Assembly: GCA_011947345.1 (NCBI GenBank)
Contig: JAAVTG010000333.1
Span: 62,001-126,000, forward strand
Reading direction: 5' to 3'
Source of the DNA: Phytophthora quininea
Taxonomy: Eukaryota > Oomycota > Peronosporomycetes > Peronosporales > Peronosporaceae
Length of the DNA: 64,000 nt
Shown: positions 31,577-41,823 of the stretch, piece after piece
Numbering within the stretch: the first letter of the stretch is position 1
Layout: the number at the start of each line of letters is the position of its first letter
The notes under the pieces: model-generated
Databases searched by the model: none
Seen by the model: only the letters and a program-made list of their open reading frames with translations
What the model was told of the DNA's origin: nothing
Made by a program: the position numbers and the translations under genes

Positions 31577-33763
31577 TTACAACTTGCCGTTGCCGTAGCT
31601 AAAGCGAAGCACTGCGTTCTTGATCCGGAACATATCTTCTTTGGATGGCCCATTGTCTCCAAAAGCAAAGGTTGGTTGCATTGAATGACGCACCATCCAC
31701 TCCATTAATTTTGTGACGTAGATCACTCGCTGCTCGTCCTTTAGCGGCAGCATGAAACTACAAACCCAAACATGGTTAAACCCTCATATACTTTAAGCCA
31801 CGTGGAAGTGATGTATACTTACACAGACGATTCGACATCGACGACTGCGCCAGACTTAAGAATGGTCGTGAACTCTGCTGACGATGTTTGCTCAACGTTC
31901 TCTGGTGGCTGCAGAGTGTGACACTGCTGCGACGAGATAAAAGCGAGGTCAAACAGGTTTGTATAGCGCTTCTTCGAGTAAATGTCCTCCAAATTTCCTG
32001 CCAATGGGATAATCTGCAGTATTGACGTCAAGTTAGCAATGAGCAGGCTATCACAAAGCGTATTTCTACCTTCACGTTCGCAAAAGATCCTTTAATCATT
32101 TGAGTCCGTCGATGTGCTTCATCATCCTTGATCTGATGGTTGAGACCATCCCTGGGGCAGCAATATGCATGTCACTATCAATTGAAATAAGAAAAGGTTG
32201 TTCATGTCGTACTGCTGGTTCGTTGCGTCGTCCGTTTCCTCGAACCGAGAAGCTGAACGACAAGCGTACGTGTTGTTATCGGCGCCAAGGTTTTCCTCTG
32301 TATCTCCAATCCCACTGAAAATATCGTGTGCCTGCGGAGCAGAACTGCAAAAGTTAGCACGAGAGAAGCATTGAAAAACTATTCGCAACACCTAACCTTT
32401 TCCATCTTGTACATTTTCCCGTCTCGATTTCGTACATGTATGACAGGATATTGTATACCGCCACTTCAACTGTGTTCTGAAACAGCATGACAAAGTGTGA
32501 CCGCAGACTAAAAAAATAAGTAAAGCAGCTGTCACTAACATGGCGGTTCTGCTCGACGCCAGTTCCCTTGTTGTGGACCTCAAAAAGTTGCTCTGCAAAT
32601 TGGTCGGGTTTCTCGCACTCCACCCCAAAGAAATGTAGGGACTGACAATGATGTCAGTCCACAACCCCTGCATAGTACGGATCCATGGTTCTTCTTCTTT
32701 GCCTATTAGCACATCCAACAAAGAACCTTAGTCAAGTTCATCGTGTTACGTTAAGGATATCCCAGAGCTGTACCTCGGTATATGCTGCCATTGTACGATT
32801 TGGCACTGTGTAGGTTTGGTCGCCAAACTCAAACGCTACGCCAGAGTTTCTCCACTCGCGATATTGGCGGATGTGGATGACACTGGCATTGTCGATTTTT
32901 TAGACCCATCTTTGCAGTATAAAGCTTAGTAATCTTAACCTGCAGTGGTGCAAGCAGTCAGGCCGCTCACCGTGTAATCCCAGTCGATCAAATTATCGCG
33001 GTAGTCGTAGCGAACCTCGTAGTAGTGTCGAAGACGATGGTCTCGCAGCGACTCAACTACAAAATAATCCGTTTTGCAATCAAGCACGACGACAAAACCT
33101 TACTCAGCCCAATCTTACCGTCAAACTTGACGTTCTGGAACCAGCTTTTGAACGTATCGACGAGGTCGTCGTGGATGCGCATTTTCAAGTGCGAGAGATC
33201 TACGATGCTGGCCAAACGACCTCGCTCGTTGTAAACAAAGTCCATGAGCAGCTTGGCTTGCTCTTCGATGTACGCACTTGTCCTTTCCTGCGCGGAATCA
33301 ACATTACGCATTAATCATGTCTATCGACTTCGTGATAACTGGGCAAGTGACATACTTGCACTTTTGCATTGCCAAAGATCTCTAGGAACGTGTTGCAGCG
33401 CTGGCGAAGTGGCAGTTGTTCGTCGATCGCCACCTGCAAGAGCAGCAGGTGCCTCGCCAGCGTCTCGACGGCCTTCTCGTAGATGTAGATGTGTAGCGGT
33501 CGGTTCTGCAGCGCCGAGTCCCACCGACGGCGACGAGCGATGGTGGCCAACGCGTGGCGAATGTCTCCAGGTGCGGCCAGCAGCACGTTGATCGGCTGCT
33601 CCTCGCCTTCGGTTGCAATGAAGCTGTTGCTGCCGCACACATCGTAGGCAGGCGAGAAGCCCCACATGTTGACGGTGCCCATGCTCATCAAGAGCGCGTT
33701 GCCCGTGCGCGCCATCGTCGAGTCCAACAATGACGCAAAGATACTTTGCTCTCGAAAGGTCAT
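31577..33763 (-). CDS. DNAAF3: dynein axonemal assembly factor 3 (DNAAF3/PF22), spliced
   Basis: DNAAF3 helps preassemble axonemal dynein arms in the cytoplasm. The first exon has the family hallmark NMWGFSPAYD, then INVLLAAPGDIRHALATIARRRR, LHIYIYEKAVETLARHLLLL and RCNTFLEIFGNA (DUF4470). Later exons on the minus strand continue LMDFVYNERGRLASIVDLSHLK, LRDHRLRHYYEVRYDYRD, IDWDYTV, QYREWRNSGVAFEFGDQTY, VPNRTMA and IRTMQGLWTDIIVSPYISLG (DUF4471), the last exon ending RFSYGNGKL with a stop at 31577–31579. Short GT–AG introns separate them, about ten in all. Start either 33763 or the in-frame ATG 33718 (MARTGNALLMSMG). Evidence that the organism builds motile flagella. Tail to tail with the previous gene (53 bp). 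Confidence 0.9.
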
Positions 33764-33810
33764 GCCGCAATCGTACCATATCTTTGGTACAACAGTGTTT
33801 TTCGAGGGAA

Positions 33811-35237
33811 ATGATCCTGCTGCTGCTGTTGCTCGCGGGAACGTGCGCTGCTCGCTCTGTGCCCGTATATGACATCAAGGGCATCGTCGTGGGCCGCCTG
33901 GGTCAAGCAGAGCGAGACCATCTACTCAGCTGTCCGTGCGAAGGAAGCAGCGACGAGCGCTCGCTGTGTCTCCCCGTCGAGTTTGGAGCCTTCAAAAAAT
34001 TGGCGACTCTGCCCCCAGGAAGGAGGTTTTCGCCTTCTCAGTTGCTACGGACGATCGATGGAAGCAATACGACTGGGACCAGGTATGGGGGGTCAAAGTT
34101 GGGCTTGGTTCATTGCTGAGTGAGTGTTGCTGCTGCTGCTGAGCTCACGACGGTGGCCTGGAACGAAGACAAGGCGCTGCTGTGCCATGCGCACAGCAAA
34201 GGTGTCAAGGTCGTCGTCAAGCACAACTTTGACGAGGTGGAGACATTGTGCAATGCGACGGCACGCCGCGACTGGATCCAGGTTCGCCAATGGTGGCGGT
34301 GGCCAGGAATCATAAGTCTCGTGTGAATGAAGCTGCAGTACTTCTGACATGATCCTGCCATTTTTGAGCAGGCAACGTACAGGAAATCACAGAGAACTAC
34401 GCCGACGGCGTCAATATTGACACGGAGAAGCCCATGCACGGCCCCACCTCGCACTGCCTCGCACTGCTCGTGCAAGAACTACGGAGAGAGCTCGAGCTGC
34501 ACCCGCTCACCAAGAGCGCCCAGGTCTGCGTTATCACAAGTGCATCGTTGGATTAACGGTCTACTTAAGGACTGACCACTTCGTATTTCACACAGATCAC
34601 GTTCGACGTTCCGTGGTCTCCTCGTGGCGTCGACGGTCGCTACTACCCGTGGCGCGAGCTTGCTGCTGCTGTGGACTTCCTCTTTGTCATGTCGTATGAC
34701 ATGCGCAGTCAAATCTACGACGCGTGCGTTGCAGGCGCCAACGCGCCGCTGGCGCTCGTCAAGCAGGGGCTGCAGGAGTTTCTGCTCGGGTTCGACGTTG
34801 CGCCGGACAAGTTGGTGCTGGGGGTGCCGTGGTACGGCTACAACTACTCATGCGAGCAGGACGCCCAGACGATTGACGACGCGGCTGGCGACTCGTGGTG
34901 TCGGATCCGGCCGCTGCCGTTCTTCGGTGCCCCTGCAGTGACGCGGCCGGCGGACAAGTCGACTACGGAGACATCAGGCGACTGATGAAGCGACGGACTG
35001 GTCGCGCGCTGGGACCAAATGTCCGAGAGTCCGTTCCTGTGGGTCGAGCAGGAAGGGTCAACTCCTGCTGCGCAGATTTGGTTCGACAGCCCGCGCAGTC
35101 TGGAGAAGAAATATCGGCTGGTACATGAGCTAGGACTGCGCGGCGTGGGCATGTGGAACGCCGACACGCTGGACTACGACGGCGATGCGGTGGACGCGCA
35201 GCAAATGTGGCGCGCACTGGGCGCGGCCACGAGGTGA
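33811..35237 (+). CDS. CTBS: di-N-acetylchitobiase (GH18), secreted
   Basis: GH18 chitobiase, which in animals cleaves the reducing-end GlcNAc of chitobiose cores in lysosomes. Signal peptide MILLLLLLAGTCAARS, then CPC and LC cysteines typical of the family N-terminus, FAFSVATDDRWKQYDWDQ, an intron (donor GTATGG at 34083, acceptor TGCTGAG near 34142), VAWNEDKALLCHAHSKGVKVV, an intron near 34283–34373, the GH18 catalytic motif YADGVNIDTE, an intron near 34525–34594, then FLFVMSYDMRSQIYD, LVLGVPWYGYNY and GVGMWNADTLDYDGD. Frame changes near 33950 and 34965 equal lost bases. In an oomycete, which has little chitin, it may act on N-glycans or host/fungal chitin fragments (inference). Its ATG is 47 bp from the divergent DNAAF3 start. 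Confidence 0.88.
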
Positions 35238-35634
35238 CATGCAATGATGAGAAATCAAAAGGTTTCGAGCGTTTCAAAAGGAAGGACGACGGAAACCGTG
35301 TCGGCGTGCGCCATGAGTTTAGTAGCGAGGTTGCGGGTGGATTTCCACGCCGGCGATCTGCTTTGCCACGGTGGAGCGTGCTCACAAACAAGACCCACGC
35401 TGCGCAGGGCTTGAGCGCAAGAGCGTCAAAGCAACTCGCAGCCGTTTTTCTGGCGGATCCAGCCGTTTTTGATCCCTATACTTTGGCCCATACATATCAT
35501 TTTTCCATCGATCCTGAAAGGCCGCGCCGGTTCGAAAACAGTGGAAACTCTACATTTATACTGAACCCGTGCTGGGTGCTGTTGGAGTCCCATTCCCGGA
35601 TCTGCCCCGCCCTCGAAAGATCTCACCGCGCCGC
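35238..35634. other. no recognisable gene; upstream region of RWP-RK gene
   Basis: Short frames only. The GTG-opened extension of the downstream ORF (35569) carries no motif, so this is taken as the 5' flank and leader. Confidence 0.4.
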
Positions 35635-36783
35635 ATGGAGATGGAGCTGCCGGCCACGCCCACGGCGGCCTCGGGGCTGCACCTCAACTTCCAGTCGCCC
35701 ACGGCCGACAAGGCGCAGCAGTCGCTGCGGCTGCTGGCCACGCAGCACAACCTCAAGAAGCGCGCGCGCAGCGACGACTCGGACGAGGTCGACGACGAGG
35801 CCGACGCGGACGAGGCCCGCTGCCCGTGGCCACGTGCAACTTCGCGGCGCTGAGCCGCCACTTCCACCTGCCGCTCAAGGTCGCGGCCGAGAAGTTCGGC
35901 GTGCGCGCCACCGCCTTCAAGAAGCGCTGCCGCGCCATCGGCATCCGCCACTGGCCCTACCGTAAAGTTCGCAGCCTCAAGCGCTCGCTGCAGGAGCTGG
36001 ACCAGTGCCAGCAGCAGGCCCAGGACGGCTCCGGCCGCCGCTCTCGGACAAGCAGCTGCGCCAGCATGCAGGCTACCAGGCGCAGCTCACGCGGCTGCTG
36101 TCCCCGAGACGTACGGCATCGACCCGTACGGCCAAGTGCTGCCCTCACACTTCTTCAGAGGACGGCGGCAACACGCCCGACGACCACGACTCGGACGAGG
36201 ACTCGTGCGGCTCCCAGTCCCCGCGAATCACGGCGGTCGAGCGCTTCGCGCACAGGAACAAGGCCCGCAAGCACCTCTTCATCGACTCGCCGTCGTCGGC
36301 GTCATCGCCTCACCGCGATGCCATGGTGTTTGGAGGGGCCTTGGCCAGCCAGGCCGAGTTTGCAGCGCCAGGGTTCAGTACAGCGCCCATTACGGACAGA
36401 TGATTCCCGCGCAGGTCTTCGACACCTTGTACGACCCGTTCGGAGAGCTCAGCACGTCCACGATGGATCCGTACGGAGACAACGACCACCCGTCCTGCGG
36501 CTACTCGCTGGACGCCGTGTCCTACGACTTCTTTCCGTTGCAGCCGTCGCCTACGATGGCCATGAGAAAAGCTGCCGCGCTTGCACAAGCCTCCACTGCA
36601 GCAGCCTCGAACTCGGAAGACTCGCCATCTACCGCACCAACCAGTCTGGAGGGACTTGAAGACGACATCTTCCGCCACATTTCTCCAGAGTACGGTGCCT
36701 CGTGTAAAGTGGTTAGATGTGTCTACTCCTCGTGCTCTTCCTCTTGCTTCTTCTCCTTGCTAAATTATTCCAAAACAGTATAG
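35635..36783 (+). CDS. RWP-RK domain transcription regulator, frame broken
   Basis: RWP-RK proteins are DNA-binding regulators of plants, algae and some stramenopiles. Start ATG 35635 (MEMELPATP). An acidic/basic linker (KKRARSDDSDEVDDE) precedes the RWP-RK domain at about 35850–36000: LSRHFHLPLKVAAEKFGVRA, TAFKKRCRAIGIRHWPYRK and a leucine-rich helix RSLKRSLQELDQ. The signature tetrad reads HWPYRK instead of RWPYRK. The rest is low-complexity: Asp-rich DDHDSDEDS, TMDPYGDND and SLEGLEDDIFRHISPEYG. Codons are strongly GC-ending. Frame changes near 35825, 36045 and 36395 each equal one lost base. Tail to tail with HIRA, 77 bp apart. Confidence 0.8.
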
Positions 36784-36860
36784 CAAAAACACAAAAACTT
36801 GTCGGCTTTTGCATGAACTTTGATACTTTGGCTGTCATTTGCGTTCCTCTTGGTCTTGAC

Positions 36861-39800
36861 CTAAGACTCTTCCTCCCTCTTCTCGCGCTCTTCAATCTCG
36901 CTCAGCATGAGCTGGTACTTGGTCACAACGCGTTGCAATGCGCGATTTGTCGCGATTGTCGGAAGGATATGTGTCTTCAGCACGTCCCGTTTCACGAGGT
37001 CCTGCCGTATCATTAATGCGGCATCATCAATGGTGGAAGGGACGTTAAAACTTCATTCATTAACAAAAATCATGCTTCGCTTACCAATATCATCGGATTC
37101 CACTCGCCATCTTCGTCTGACGTTGCTTCTGGTCCAACACTAGGCAGCGATGGTCTTGAAGACAAAACAAAGTACCAGGGTTAGCGACCAAAAGCCAGAC
37201 TTGTATAAAACTTACGCGTGAAAAGGACCCATCATTTCAGCACATAAATCATCAAGCCGAGCAACATCCTCGTCATGGGTCAGAAACCTCGCATATGCTT
37301 GAGCCCTGATAGCGACAGTTGCATTCAAAGTCATTATCATTGTAAGATCTTTATTGCCCCTCCTGCATTGTGTACGTACCAATAACGATATTCGGTAGAG
37401 CTCTTTAGCACAACAGCGGCAGCAACCTGGTGCTCGAGATGAGATCTGGTCAAATTGCGCTGCATCAGCGGATCCGACATGCTAGAAAGCATAGCCGAAG
37501 CAATGCCTCTCTGCGTTCGACCGTAGCCGGAGGCGTTCTGGAGCCGCCGCAGCGACCCAATCTATCGTTCCAAGCACACTGGTTAGCCCTTCCTAAAAGT
37601 GCAACTTTACAAAACCAATTAGAATCGCACGCACAGGCACATTCTTAACAACCACCGCATCTGTTGGTAGTGCAGATGCAAAGTCCGAGAATACAAAGCT
37701 GTCGTCTGCCACTCGCATCCTGACGATATGAGGGGGGAGGTTAGGCACTATGCCAACACACATTCATACAAGTACAGAATTCTTACCAAGTGGACATCGC
37801 CATGTCGTACGTGTAGGACAACAGACTCGAGCTGCCTTTCGCTTCGGAGTTTGACTGAGCAAACGTGACCAGTGGCATTCCTTTCGTCGTCACTTGGCAA
37901 CGGAGGAGAGTCAACTTCAGGTGGTCATTCGGTGTAAGCTACGACGTACAGCGTCAGCAATTCGTTTGTTAAAAGTTTACTCACAGCGATAGCACGTACA
38001 TTCGTGATGGCCTCAACCGTTGTTGATAGCACAAGCTTTCGCATGCTCAAGTCCCAGATCTTGAGCTGTCCCGTCACGAGGATCACCAGTAGGTACGGCG
38101 AATCGTGCGCACTGCACTCTATTACTGAAATCGCACTCCCCAAAGCTGTAACCCAAGCATTGCACTGCACTGTCAGTATCGAATCACGCAACAGAGAAAT
38201 ACCCTTGTCAATAGATCCAACACACGCACCAATCCATGGAAATAGTCGCCGTCCACTACTGCTCAGAATAAGAAGATCTCCATTGTGAACACCAACGGCG
38301 CAATAATTTGCGTTTCCAACCGCACAAACGACCCGGCCAGGGACGCGGTCCATCCACTTGATCTCGCTGCCCTCTGAACATTTAATCGACGAATACACTG
38401 GGCCTGACTCTGGGTACAAACAAAAGTATCAGAAGCAGCCTCTAACACAAAGCAGATTACGTACCTATAACTTCTTCTGCCTGGGCGTTTTTCAAATTGT
38501 GAACGGTAACTTCGATGACTGTGTCCTTCAAGAACGCCACACCATTGCTTTTACTAGCAATCGTGCTTGAATTCGATGTTGAGGACGTACTACCCTCAAT
38601 TTCAACAGAAAACTGCAGTCGGAATGGGAACTCTGGTAGCAATTGACTCCTGCTGGCAGCACCTGCATTACTACTTGAAACACATTTGTGAGAGGGTACG
38701 TTATACAACATTACTATCAATGTCGCTCTTCGCCACACGCACCTCTCGTTCAGCAGCTTCGGCACCCGGGCAGCCACTTCTCTTGATTTCGCGACAACCG
38801 ACGAAGAAGCATGCACCACGGAGTCCCTCTTTCGTTTCAAAGAAACACTATTCAAGCCGTTTTTCTTCGGATCCTGTTTCACAGGCTTGGAAGGAATGCC
38901 CTTCACCGACGCTGCTGCATATAACTCCTTGGCCCCGGATGCATGATTTGGCAAAGGACTGGGCTTAAGTGTGTAGCAGAGTTACTGGTCTCAGGAACGA
39001 CATTTACCTCTTTACCATTTCTGGTGGTCGACGCCATACGCGAGTCCAAAAGTGTGACGTCAGACCCCTTTGGCGACACAATTGTGGGGCCCAATATGTT
39101 GCGAATATTGTTGTGTGACGAGGCTGGGTTGCTAGTCAAAGGCTGTGAATCCGATTGAAGCAACACTGGGGAGATTTGCTTCTTGTCTATCTTGCTCGCT
39201 GCGGTCGGAGGTCGATTGTGTGATGAGCTATCGCCCAATTTCTTCTTCTTCTTCGGAATCAACGTGTTTGTTACATGAGTTGCAGTGGATGAAATAGAAG
39301 CGGTAGAATTCTGGCTAGTAACGGTCGCTCGTGGCGAGGTCGTTGACTTCTCTTCAAGCTGGAGCTGAATTGGATTCTCCACCAAAGTTGACGCAAGTGT
39401 GATACCAGCGCGAGAACCATACTTCAGAGCATCAACATAGTAGACATTAGTGTGCAACAATGAAAACAGAGTCTTATAAGCATAGTATACCTTCGCCTGG
39501 AGCAACTTGCTCTGTTGTGCATCTGAGATGGGAGTGCCGATCTCGTTATCGCCAAACTGGAAGCAGCAGACAGACCCGTCGAGCGAGCAAGCAAGGAGTA
39601 ACGACTGGGGGCTGGACCACGTCAAATCTGTGACGGACGCGTCGAAGCAGTCTTTGATGACAGCTAATGGTCGAGCGAGATGCGCCAGCCAGATACTCAC
39701 GGTTGCATCGTCCCCACCCACGGCACAGCAAGCAAATTCTTTCTCAGGGTCAGCCTTACTTACTGCACAATGCCCACAACGACGAGTAGTGTTAGTATCC

Positions 39801-40942
39801 CGCAAACCTAAACTTCAAGACAAGCGTACCTAGTAGTTTCGGGTTAAACCTCGAGCTAGTGACAACACCTTGATGTCCAACGAACTTGAGATCGTTTGTC
39901 CAGGACCCGCGGTTTAACAGCGCTGTATTCTTCTTCGAGCTGAACGCGTGTGTCGCACACAGAACGGATCCATCGGGAGACCACGACAGCCGACGAAAAT
40001 GCGAGGTAGAGGCACATGCCTCAAAGGGCTCCGATACAACGTCTGACTCCTGCCAGTCGGCAACTTTCCACATGCGCACAGTTTTATCCTCGCCAGCACT
40101 CGACAAATACTACGGAGACATTCATCAGCACCCGCGTAAGTCAAACCTCTTTCCCAGCCTTGCTGGCAGCACGTACTTTCCCGACGGGGTCCCACGCGAC
40201 GCCCTTGACCCATCCGTTGTGTCCCGTTAGCGTTTGCAGAGGCTGCGTCATGACTTCGCTCACGCCACCGATGCCCACGTCCCAAATGAGGATCGAATTG
40301 TCAATGCTACACGTCGCCAGCATCCGGTCGTCTGGTGACCAGGCAACGTCCTCCACATCTGCAACACAATCACCGCCACAATAATCCCTCAGCAATTCAT
40401 CAGCAGTACGCCCAGCCATCCGTTTGAAGTGTCTCCCTCCTACCCATTGTGTGTCTCTCGAGTGTGGAGCAGCGCACCCAGTTCTGCTTGTTGGGTTTAG
40501 CGTTGGAGCCGAAGGGTACGGGGGCAGGGGCTCCTTTCTGTAGCTCGTACAGCAGCACTAACTGGTCGTCTGAGCCCGAGGCCAAGTAGCGGCCGTGGGA
40601 AGCCCAGCGCACGCAGTTGACAGCTTGTTGGTGGAAGGCCAGCGTGGCCAACAGCTCGAACGAGGCGATTCCGTCGCCCTGGGGCTTCTGCAGCGACCAT
40701 ATCTTGACCGAGTTGTCTCCACCGGCGGTGGCGAAGAGCTGCAGCGTCGGGTGGGCGTCCACGCCGTAGATGGCGCAGGCTGCAGGTGCATCAGGTTGGA
40801 CAGGGTGCAGCGAAGCAGCCAGAGCAAGTCAACAAGTGGTTAAGGAGGCAGCAGCTGCTCCGACGTCTCCTCTATAGACGCAGCACGCACCTGTGCCCGA
40901 TGCGTTCTCGTGCTTGATGTCCTCGGGCTTCTCCAGCAGCAT
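36861..40942 (-). CDS. HIRA: histone chaperone HIRA, spliced
   Basis: HIRA deposits histone H3.3 independently of replication. A short first exon (MLLEKPEDIKHENASGT from ATG 40942) leads through an intron to CAIYGVDAHPTLQLFATAGG and the WD40 propeller: VNCVRWASHGRYLASGSDD, VEDVAWSPDDRMLATCSIDN, GWVKGVAWDPVGK joined by a clean GTACGT…CCGTAG intron (40172–40114) to YLSSAGEDKTVRMW, then FRRLSWSPDGSVL, VGHQGVV and SIWLAHLARPLAVI. A Ser/Lys-rich linker (KKKKKLGDSSS) precedes the Hira domain (GRRLFPWIGACV, LVILVTGQLKIWDLSMRK). The last exon ends LMLSEIEEREKREEES. Unlike its neighbours it reads through its exons with no need for frame repair that I can see. Its ATG is 83 bp from the divergent LRR gene. 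Confidence 0.92.
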
Positions 40943-41025
40943 CGCCTCGGCACACTTTCCTGAACGAAACTTTGGTAATGCATAATATGCATGAATTTTG
41001 TTGGTACTGTATCTAGGAGTTGAAG

Positions 41026-41823
41026 ATGTTGCACGGCCGACTTGCTCTGCTCGCCTTCGCTGCGCTGTCCTGCTTAAACCTGACGCACGCAGTCACTCAA
41101 ACGAGCGGGGAGCGCTAAAGCTGCTCTTCTGGGCCACCAGCGGTCAACGCTGGGCCAACAAATGGGACGTTCAGAACGAGCGCAGCGACCCGTGTCTCGA
41201 CAGAGTACGTTCGCGGATCTGCCAGTAGCATTTATGCTTTTGTTCGCGACCTGATGGTGCTTGCTGCAGTGGTATGGCATTGTGTGTGACCGAGCAGGCC
41301 ACATCTGGGCCATGTGAGTGTTTAGAACGGCTTCACGAAGCTTGTATCCAAGCAACTGACTTGTGCGGTACGTAGTCGTCTGCCTAGAAACAATCTTGTT
41401 GGCGTTCTGCCGCCTGAGTTTCCCGCGAGAGTCTTGGCAGCTTGCACGAGTTGTACGTTGTTGTTGTGTCTGTCTCGGTAGCTTATCAACGGAGTGATTT
41501 ATTCCGCTTGCAGAGACTTGGGCTCGAATTTCCTGACAGGCTACGTTCCGGACACGCTGTCGCGCCTGGCCATGCTGCGGACGTTGCGTCTTGACCAAAA
41601 CAACTTTGTTGGCGCTATTCCAGCATCGCTAGGAAAGCTCGTCAAGCTGGAGTACCTGTGAGTCACAATTACCGTGGTTTTCTCTTGCCATTCATGTGAT
41701 CGTGCTGTGAGCAGGGAGTTGCAGGGGAACAGCTTCGATCCCGTGAGCAAGGACGGCATTTTGCCCGATGAGATTCAGCAACTCACTGATTTCAATGGAC
41801 ATCGGTGCCACATTATCTTTTAA
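41026..41823 (+). CDS. secreted leucine-rich-repeat protein, LRR exons split by introns
   Basis: Signal peptide MLHGRLALLAFAALSCLNLTHA, an N-terminal cap (ALKLLFWATSGQRWANKWD, then DPC) as in plant-type extracellular LRR proteins, and about four LRRs: WYGIVCDRAGHIWAI, NNLVGVLPPEFPARVL, LGSNFLTGYVPDTLSRLAML, RLDQNNFVGAIPASLGKLVKLEYL. Each repeat is its own exon: introns start GTACGT (41202), GTGAGT (41313), about 41450 and GTGAGT (41658) and end in CAG/TAG. One base is missing near 41106 (G run). It stops TAA 41821 with no kinase domain or membrane span, so the product would be a small secreted receptor-like or inhibitor-like protein. Confidence 0.72.
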
